Assembly: GCA_947650285.1 (NCBI GenBank)
Contig: CANTFL010001315.1
Span: 1-64,000, forward strand
Origin: Hyaloperonospora brassicae
Lineage: Eukaryota; Oomycota; Peronosporomycetes; Peronosporales; Peronosporaceae
Length of the DNA stretch: 64,000 nt
Direction of reading: 5' to 3'
The notes beneath the pieces were generated by a model. That model was not told the origin of the DNA and did not search any database. It saw nothing but the letters and a program-made list of their open reading frames with translations. The position numbers were made by a program, and so were the translations under genes. Shown here one piece after another: positions 25,631 to 33,052 of the stretch; the first letter of the stretch is position 1; every line of letters starts with the position of its first letter.

Positions 25631-25632
25631 TT

Positions 25633-26671
25633 TATGGTATAGTAGGTAGCCAGATCTGTGACAATACAGTCTCAACGTTACAACACAACAATTGCCGGGT
25701 TAGTCGGCGAAGTTGGGCTTGTATGTCGGATTGATCCCCTCCGCGGGTTCGATCCTTCGAGCTCAGTTGTGGCTCTCGCTTCGCTGAATACCTCCAACCA
25801 ATCACACTCCTTTCCATACGACCTCCTGAGCTCAGCAGGTTCCGTTCCTCTGATCCTGTGACCTCGTAACAATGGTTAGACGTCGGCGTTTTCACGCTTT
25901 TACAGATCGCCGTGCGCAGTATACGCCCTACTGGAAGTCTTAAGGTGTTCTTGGTTAAAGACCCACCGGCTCGTTGCTTGACGAGTCTTTGGACAGTGTC
26001 GTCTACTGGGTCACTGGCTCGCCATTCGCCGCCATTCTCGAGTCTTAAAGCGGTACTGTCTATTGTTTCACCGGCCCGCCTTGGGACGAGATTTAAAGTG
26101 GTGCCGATTACTAGGGCACCGGCTCGCCGAGCGACGAGGCTATCTTACGTTTGAAGAAAGTAACGGTCAACCCGGGCCGACTTAACGCTTGGCACTTCCA
26201 ATCGAGACCTCTGCTAGCTATTCTCCTCGAGGCTTGACAGCAGGCATAATCCAGCCCACGCAGGGACTTACCTCAAAAGTGTACACGTGTCTTGGACTTG
26301 GAAAATTAGCCCGGTCAGCTCTGTATTGATTATATCTTATTCTATTCCTAATTACAAAGGACGCTTGAGTGGTTTTCCTTCATCCTCCTCGACATCATAT
26401 ACTAATACCTAGTGGGATGGACCATTCGTCATCTTGCTCTCTCATCGCGGCTTGGCTCTTCGAGACTTGACTCATCGGTTATTCCTTCTTTAAGTCTACT
26501 CTCGCCGAGTCTTCCCTCGTGAGTCTTTCCTAGATGAGTCTTTGATCGTCTAGTATTCCCGCTTCGAGTCTTGATTCGTCGGCTTAGATTTGCTACGACT
26601 TCTATCGTCGGGTTCACTACTCCTATAATCAAGTCAAAATTAGGGAATGCCACGTTTCGAAATTCCCTGCA
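25633..26671 (-). repeat. Right LTR (5' LTR) of family C copy 2
   Basis: 1039 bases; plus-strand edges TATGGTATAG and AAATTCCCTGCA. It is the partner of 20055-21094. Confidence 0.85.
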
Positions 26672-27212
26672 CCACACATATATGGTTTATTTTCAGGAGC
26701 AGATCGTAGAACTTTGCGATCCCTCTCCTCTTGCGCAGTGCTGACATAAATAATAACACTACGATCGCCCCAATCGCTAGAATTGCTACGGCTACGATGA
26801 ATAACGTCCTCATGTTGCACACTCGCAGCATATGAATGCGAGCGCGATCGATTCGATCCCCGCGACGAGTACTTAGACTCTTCGGATGAGCCAAATATTT
26901 CATGGCGCAGAGTCTTGTCGAAAGTACCACAAGGCACAGCAGCCGTCGTGTCCGCACCCACAGTCTTACGGCCGGTCTTTGCGGGCAACTTCGAGTCGGA
27001 CCGGGGTCTGGCTTGCCTGAATAGACAACCTCTATTTCGGGGTCGACGTCCATGGGACTACGATCCGCAGTCGAATATGCGGATGAAGAAGCTGCAGGTG
27101 GATAACCACGTGCAGCTGCAACAGTGAACGTTGCAGGCTGCTTATTAGTAGCAGCAGGAAATGAGACGCCTGCTACCGAGTCTTGGACTTCTTGTTCTCC
27201 GGCTGAACTCAT
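26640..27212 (-). pseudogene. Gag-like ORF with a hydrophobic segment, probably frameshifted
   Basis: A 190-codon minus-strand frame opens at the ATG at 27212. Its first 65 residues are Ala/Ser/Pro-rich and end MDVDPEIEVV, like the start of a retroelement Gag. Further on it contains a strong membrane-like stretch (TLFIVAVAILAIGAIVVLLF) followed by basic RKRRG. The overlapping frame 26988-26629 is hydrophilic and Ser/Arg-rich (SSRGSNRSRSHSY), which looks more natural for Gag, so the hydrophobic stretch may be an artefact of a frameshift near 26990. The end of the frame overlaps the family C LTR edge. No family assigned with confidence. Confidence 0.35.
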
Positions 27213-27399
27213 CCGTGCAGCGCGCTTCAGTGGCGACCTTGTTCGTGCAACGCATGAACGAACTCGTCATGAGCTGGAAAGTCGGAATGAGAAAGAAGGA
27301 CCAACAAGTGATGCCTTTCATACAGAGCGACCAAACGGTGGCCACTCTGTTACAAATCAATAAATAGCTCACGGTAGTGAGTGATGGGTATGGGGGTGA

Positions 27400-27881
27400 T
27401 GTAACGGGGTGAGCCTGTTACGTAAAAATTGTTACAAATGTATCAATTTTGGAATATTATCGCATAATATTCAATTAGCATTACTCGAGAAGAGCTGATG
27501 TTGACGGAATATTATCCCCAAGGGTAATTTTTGTGGGAGCTCCACTTAATATTTGTGTGTGCTCCACTTAATGGTTGATATACCGTGTACATCAACCAAA
27601 TTAACCACTAATCGCTGCTGGAAGCGCGCAAAGGGTGGCTTGCAAGAAACCCATATCGGGAATTGTAGTTTAATACTGTTAGATCAAGACAAAGATGATT
27701 TATTAGTAAACTTTACTATATCAACTACAGTTCTACTTTTCCCTAAAAACAGAGCTTTCTAGCTCTGTTTCCTTCTTCGAGCTTCCCCATGCCACTTATA
27801 CGTGACGTCGGAAGTACGCAGCCTTGTGTTCTCTTAACACCAGGTCCTGCAAGTAAATTGGTAAGAGCGTGCACCGTTACA
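27400..27881 (+). repeat. LTR, family B copy 2
   Basis: 482 bases from TGTAACGGGGTGAGCC to GCACCGTTACA, the same orientation as 13344-13857 and alignable along its length (shared blocks include TAACCACTAATCGC and the CAGCCTTGTG to GCACCGTTACA end). A purine-rich tract (GGGTATGGGGGTGA) precedes it, as a polypurine tract would. It could be the 3' LTR of the Gypsy element starting at 13344, split by family C copy 2, or an independent solo LTR. Flanks GGTGA and AATTA do not match. Confidence 0.72.
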
Positions 27882-28059
27882 AATTAGCTGGCCATCACTA
27901 CTGTCAGCCAGAAGTCAGCAAGCATCCACTCAATGAAGCGGTACCCCATCCTCTTGTACAAACGTAAAACACGTAACCTACGCTGACACTGTGCATTACG
28001 TGCCTCGAAAATCACGTACACTGTACATGCAGACGAAGGCTTACTCTTCTAACGAACGC

Positions 28060-28232
28060 GTCCGGTAGAAGGGAACGGTAGAACTGTATTGATATATCGA
28101 TAATCTACCTAACACGCTCTCTTTAATCTTACGTCACTATACAAACGAACAAATTCCTAGCATAGCTTGTCTACTCACCACTCATTGCAAACGTCTAGCA
28201 GAAATTGGTGCTTAGTGGTTTGCATTAACCAA
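28060..28232. repeat. Degenerate family A-like LTR fragment
   Basis: Contains TAGAACTGTATTGATAT and CACCACTCATTGCAAACGTC, close to the family A LTR segments TAGAACTGTTATATT and CACCACTCATTGCGCGCGTC (1084-1210), in the same order. The Mutator-type element begins ten bases further on, and similar LTR-like sequence may resume after 29799. The transposon probably landed in an old LTR. Confidence 0.45.
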
Positions 28233-28241
28233 TTAGTAGAG

Positions 28242-28343
28242 GGGGAAATAAAAAATACCCCATCTAATAACAAAAAAATTATTGAAATGCCCTAGATAAT
28301 TGGAAAAAATGCCCCACGTCCTAGTATACTCAAGTTAATGTGG
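28242..28343 (+). repeat. Left terminal inverted repeat of the Mutator-type element
   Basis: Shares with the right repeat blocks such as AGATAATTGGA, CACGTCCTAGT and ACTCAAGTTAATGTGG, at matching distances. Confidence 0.8.
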
Positions 28344-28912
28344 TGCACATAAAATCACACGTCCTTGGTCATTTTCTTTTTCCCATTTTCCGGCAGTGAC
28401 TAACCCCCGCCCTGTTTGGGAAGCCGCGTAGAGGGTTCCGCCGCGGGCGTGCTGCGCTTGCAACCACCAATTGCAGGCGCAGACGCGAGAGATGTGGACC
28501 TAAACGCGTCTTCGTATCATCGGGCGCAGCCGTAAACGCATTCAGTCGGTGCTGATGTTGTTGATATTAATGTTGTTGCTTTTCCTATTGTTATTTTAGT
28601 TGCTATTGTCGAGGCTGCTGCTGCTGTTGCTGCTGCTATTGTTGTTGTAGGTGCTGTGGTTGCAATCAACGTTGTTCTACTTGTGGGATCGCATTACCGC
28701 TCTCACTGGCGTTTATGAGTCGACGTGGCCCGTCGCCGTTCCGCATCAGGCGACGTCGACGCTCGCCGAGTCCGTTCCGACGCCGGTGAAGTTTGAGTCG
28801 CAGCCGCAGACGGAGCTCGAGTCGTAGACGCAGCAGCCGGATCAGCGCTGATGACGATGCAGTCGTGTGTGGCAGCGATTAAGACACGAGATGAAGTCGT
28901 TGCAGTGAATGG

Positions 28913-29354
28913 TGTAGCGGGGCACCGACAACTACGTACTGGTCAACCAGTACGGAGTTTACTATCACTGACTGTTGTGATATTCAGTGCTCAGCTAGGT
29001 GTAGAACTACACAGAGGAAGGTAGAACGACAAAGGTGAACGACTCTAGTCGTAGAAAAAGTAAAACTGTTATTGATATAATTAAGTCCTATAACCCTTGT
29101 ATCTCTGTTTGTCCTGACTTAATTATACTAATCTAACTGAATGTATCGTGACGTCTACTCACCACCCATTGCGCGCGTCTAGCAGCGATTGGTGGGTTGA
29201 TATCATCACGATATCAACCAATGAGTAGTCCCTTCAGTCATCTTCAACAATATCATCATGCTCTGTGATATTGTTGAAAGAATATTCATCGTAATATTCT
29301 TTATTGTCATTTTATCCTTAATGACAATATCATGTAACGGGCTACCCCGTTACA
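28913..29354 (-). repeat. Solo LTR, family A copy 3
   Basis: 442 bases from TGTAGCGGGGCACC to ACCCCGTTACA in the same orientation as the copy at 989. Flanks AATGG (28908-28912) and GATGG (29355-29359) are a target duplication with one mismatch. The hairpin chain is complete at its right end. It is nested in the Mutator-type element and so is younger than that insertion. Confidence 0.85.
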
Positions 29355-29685
29355 GATGGGGTCGCGTGCACGAACGCCCGCAACACGCGTGTGCTGGTGC
29401 TCAATGACGGACAATGTACGTGTGTGCGTGTAGCTAGAAAAAGACGAGTTCAATACTGCTCCTACCGAGCTGCGTTTACAACTAATGATACGGTCCATTT
29501 TAACGACGAAATTTTTCAACTTGCACTCTGAATTACCAGCACCTATTGCGGGGGGTTAGAGTAGGTTGCATCGTGCTTGTACAAATTGACATTGAGCACC
29601 ATCACAATCAGAACCAGAACTTGCATCGATGTGCTGCGCTTGAGTTAATTGAAGTGTAGTTGCATCATGATTCTGCTTTTGTGTG

Positions 29686-29789
29686 CCACATTAACTTGAG
29701 TACACTAGGACGTGGTTTTTTTTTATTCTCCAATTATCTGGGCATTGTTTTCTATTTTCGTGATTAAACGGGGCATTTTTTATTCTCCC
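29686..29789 (-). repeat. Right terminal inverted repeat of the Mutator-type element
   Basis: Inverted partner of 28242-28343. Ends ATTTTTTATTCTCCC directly before the TTAGTAGAG duplication. Confidence 0.8.
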
Positions 29790-29798
29790 TTAGTAGAG

Positions 29799-30459
29799 CG
29801 GTGTCGAGTATTTTTCTTCGACATTATTATTTCTTTAACACTTACCTAGCCAGGTAAATATTGAAAGATACTAACCAGTGAGATCAATTTCACATTGACA
29901 CAGTTTTGGTGTCAACAGGCTCACCCCGTTCCACTTTGTGCATAGCTGTACCCAGCCTGCTTGAGTACGATACGCGCTGTGGTTTGTCGTTACTCCTCGT
30001 CGACTGCCATTGATGGGCGAATTAGAGGAAATTGAAGTGCGATCAGATGGCACATAGTCACCAAAGAGGATCGCTATCTTCAATTGATCCCTAAAAAGCA
30101 CAGCGCGAAGAAATATTGACGATGCGCTAAGTGGTAACAAGCGGGTCATGTCGACCACTTCGACGTCGTCATGATCGATTGTAAAACATTCATGTCGCAA
30201 TGATGTGCCAACGTGCAGACACTACTTATAAGCGTTCGTCCGCTCTACACTCGTTTAACATGTGCTCGGAACAACGTTTCATGACAAGCGCTTCGTACAG
30301 ATCAGTCAGTCGTATAGAACCTGCAACACGATCTCCCCTTGTATTTTCACTTGATCGACCCAGCACCTCTCGCCATGCACGAGCCTTCCAGCGATGAATG
30401 AGCATCGCCGACTTGTTCATTCGTATACAGACGTCGCTACGCGACGATTGTTGCAGCGT
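29799..30459. other. Transition between transposon block and genes, no gene assigned
   Basis: Minus-strand ORFs at 29871-30200 (no ATG at its open end) and 30226-30420 (64 codons, opens with ATG) have no recognisable domain. Gene density and GC content rise to the right of this stretch. Confidence 0.4.
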
Positions 30460-31352
30460 CTACACTTTTGCCGAGACATCCTCAGTGGACTCGGAGCGGA
30501 CAAACGATTGTCCAGGAGTCACACACGGCGACAGCGACGACGAGCCGTCTTCGTTCACCACGTAAAAGTCGTTCACCACGTAAAAGTCGTTCACCATGCC
30601 CATGAACCGGCACCGGCCATTTTTCATGCGTTCGGTGATACGAGGCAGTCGTCTCGCTACGACGTATCGAAGTAGGAGGAAGTAGACGAGACCAAACACG
30701 AGACCATCGGCGCTGCCGACGACCACTTGAAGTTCCGTGTGGTCACCCACGTACATGCGACTGTACGGCACTGGCAAAAACAGCACAAGCGCCGCGACGC
30801 ATCGAGCGACCTTGGTTCGTGCTGTCCATTGTTTGCCACCACCAACAAGTGCTTCCAGCAGTAGCCACAGCGAGAAGCCAATAGCGTTCGTCGCGTGTCC
30901 AGACGGCAAGCCATTGCTCGAGACGCAGCTGCCACACGGACGTTTGCACTCGCTGCACTCGCCGAGACTCGTAACGAGCACGACTGCGTTGATGAGTGTA
31001 ACAATGGGGATGAAGCAAAAGGCAACGACCCGCGTCCAGGTGCGACGGTGGACGCCCATTTCAAGTACAATGGCCAGAGGCACGAGGTACGGCACGAGAC
31101 TGTAGAGGTAAAGACAATGTCCCAGAACCCAATGTCGCTGATGGGCATACTCGTACTAAAGACAGTGCGTGCCATGACGTTCATGCTGCATGGACCGCGG
31201 GCACAGCGTGCCGAGTCATCGCCACAGAGCGAACAGCACTCGTCACTCGAGGAGCACGAGTCTTCGTGTGTGGCTGTAGCAGTGGGTAGCGCTGTTGCAG
31301 CAAAGACAAAGGCGAGAAACGCACATGTGGGACCATGTCGCAGGATCCACAT
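30460..31352 (-). CDS. PAP2-family lipid phosphatase, dolichyldiphosphatase-like (5' end uncertain)
   Basis: The downstream frame (to the stop at 30460) has the PAP2 phosphatase signature: KRPCG, GLPSGHATNAIGFSLW (PSGH) and PYSRMYVGDHTELQ, giving SR-x5-H followed by Gln at x3 as in dolichyldiphosphatases. Four to five hydrophobic spans (for example VVAFCFIPIVTLINAVVLV) fit a membrane enzyme releasing phosphate from lipid phosphates. The ATG at 31352 opens another frame with a signal-like start (MWILRHGPTCAFLAFVFAA) and a Cys-rich stretch. The two frames meet near 31095-31155. Either an intron ends at 31156 (CTTTAG before TACGAGTATGCC) or a one-base indel joins DIGFWDIV to LYLYSLVPYLVP. The C-terminus repeats VNDFYV from a short tandem duplication at 30561-30597. 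Confidence 0.72.
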
Positions 31353-31809
31353 AACTGGAAAGAGAACGACACTGTGTGTGTGTGTGTGGCTTGTGGACAA
31401 GTCGGTAATGGCTCGACAATGGACAAGTCGCAAGTCGTAGTCGCTACTGCTGGACTGGTGAGATCAGATGGCTGCCTGGGTGGATGAGACGAGAGGCAGG
31501 TGAAGGGCAGTTGCAAGCGGACACGGTCGTGGTATGGACAGACGTTTCTTAACTGAAACTGTTCCAGCGTGGCGACGCTCCCGATCTGGACTAGTGCTGC
31601 TACTCTGGACCCTCCTCTGCTGCTACTTCAGTTTACAACACGTCGTAAATGCGCGTGTGCACGATGTGCAGTCAGCAATCGAAACGCCTCGTATCCTGTA
31701 TTTACATTCGTGTCCTGTGCTTCGATTGGCTAGAATCCAACAACGGCGACAGAATCAGTCGAGCGGCTACGACCACAGCGCCAGAGCCAGAGCCACAGAG
31801 AGAGAGAGC

Positions 31810-32322
31810 ATGTCGTCGGGGTTTGGCTTCAAGGGCGGCGAGGGCCGGTGCTACCAGTTCTGGAAGCGCGTCGAGCAGTGCAGTGTACGTACCATCACGT
31901 GCGTCATCTGCCTGTGTCTCTGTGTATTGGGAATACATGATGTGATGTGATGTCTGGACTCGTCGACTCACGTGTCTCTTGACTGTGTATATCTATGTGT
32001 CTGTGTGTATGTGTGTATGTGTGTGATAATTGTACCGGAGCAGAGAGAAACTGAGGTCTCTGGACAGTGTGGAAAGCCAGTGGAGGACTATCTCGAGTGC
32101 CTCCACCACCGGAAAGAGGTGCGCCTCGTGGTGGGAAGGCAGCTGTAGCGTGTCGTTCTCGTACTGACGCAGTGGATGGCTGTCGTCTGCTGTCGCTGTT
32201 GCTGTGTGTGGATGCAGTTGACGCGTATGAACGTGGTCATTGCCCAGCAAGAAAAGGAAGAGGCAGCGGCGGCCGCTGCGGCCCGTCATGGTGGCGACCA
32301 TGGACAGGAGGGTGGCCACTAA
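31810..32322 (+). CDS. NDUFS5: NADH dehydrogenase (complex I) CHCH subunit, NDUFS5-like, three exons
   Basis: Three exons join in frame: 31810-31884, 32044-32118 and 32218-32322, giving 84 residues. Introns are 159 and 99 bases with GTACGT and GTGCGC donors and CAG acceptors. The protein starts MSSGFGFKGGEGRCYQFWKR, closely like plant and fungal NDUFS5. It has twin CX9C motifs: C14 to C24 in exon 1, and QCGKPVEDYLECLHHRKE in exon 2 (C-x9-C). Exon 3 is charged and Ala-rich, ending GGDHGQEGGH. Family knowledge places it in the intermembrane-space side of mitochondrial complex I, imported through the Mia40 disulphide relay. It is divergent from the PAP2 gene. No exon exceeds 35 codons, so simple ORF calling misses it. 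Confidence 0.85.
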
Positions 32323-32812
32323 GTACAGCACGAAGCTGCGGGTCGTAATGCTCGACCCATAGCGTAAACAACAACCTGCATGCACTCTGGGGGAGGCGGC
32401 GTGGAGCTGTACACGACCAAGAAGAGAGAGAGAGAGAGAGGAACTAGTCGGACGTTACGGAGGGAGACGTTGCTGCAACGCGTGCATGCGCTTGGTCAAT
32501 ACAGATGCCGTGTATAGAACGTGTAGTATGAGCACCATTGAATGGTCCGCTTGTGTCAGTTATAGCGTGTCATGAGGGTCCACAGTTGTGCACCTCGACC
32601 CCCGTGTTGTCATATAAAGACGACATCGGACGGGATGGTCGAGTTCCAGCAGAACAGCCAGCTCCCTCTCTCTCTCTCTCTCTGCGTGATAGCTCTTAGT
32701 TCGTGTCTCGTCCCTAAACTAGGACCCTCACCGAGAGTGTCTCCGAAGTTCACTTGCTCGTCACCAACCAGACGCAGTGCGAGCCACTCGTCCCACCCAC
32801 CAGCGCAGCGGG

Positions 32813-32876
32813 CCAAATCACCCACTTTACCCATCCAAATCACCCACCCACTTTACCCATCCAAATCACCCACCCA
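32813..32876 (+). repeat. Short tandem repeat upstream of the NEK kinase
   Basis: Units of 22-26 bases around CAAATCACCCACCCACTTTA, two and a half copies, about 180 bases before the kinase start, in the likely promoter or 5' UTR. Confidence 0.7.
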
Positions 32877-33052
32877 CGTCGACCATCTGGAAACGCCGTC
32901 GTCGCCTCTTTGTGTGCGGTCCGCGCGCGCGTCCGATCTTTTCGGCGTTCGTCCTCCATGTCGCGTGCGCCCCCGATCTGTTCCACAGTGTTTAAACCAG
33001 TCGACAGACCGACTGACCGAGAGACAGCCACTCTCGATTGGCCTTTCGCCGC

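Larger units (their letters stand above)
20055..26671 (-). mobile_element. LTR retrotransposon family C copy 2, gag only
   Basis: Two direct 1.04-kb LTRs (20055-21094 and 25633-26671) enclose 4.5 kb. The primer-binding site beside the right LTR (25614-25630) shows the element runs on the minus strand. A minus-strand gag occupies about 23816-25600. The remaining 2.7 kb (21095-23800) shows no protease, reverse transcriptase, RNase H or integrase motif that I could find in either strand, but contains a GTCGA-rich repeat. That points to a non-autonomous gag-bearing (TR-GAG-like) element. No target duplication is visible (ACCTT on the left, CCACA on the right), so the insertion may be old or rearranged. 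Confidence 0.72.
28242..29789. mobile_element. Non-autonomous Mutator-type element with 9-bp target duplication
   Basis: Long terminal inverted repeats (28242-28343 and 29686-29789, about 100 bases, clearly alignable) begin GGGGAAATAAAAAATACCCC on the left and GGGAGAATAAAAAATGCCCC on the inverted right. TTAGTAGAG lies on both sides (28233-28241 and 29790-29798), a perfect 9-base duplication, the hallmark length for Mutator-like elements. No transposase is encoded. The interior holds GC-richer sequence with a GTT/GCT-rich low-complexity tract and a family A solo LTR (28913-29354) inserted later. Confidence 0.8.

Noticed and set aside
28560..28680. Ala/Val-rich membrane protein fragment inside the Mutator-type element
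   Set aside because: The open frame comes from a degenerate GTT/GCT low-complexity tract.
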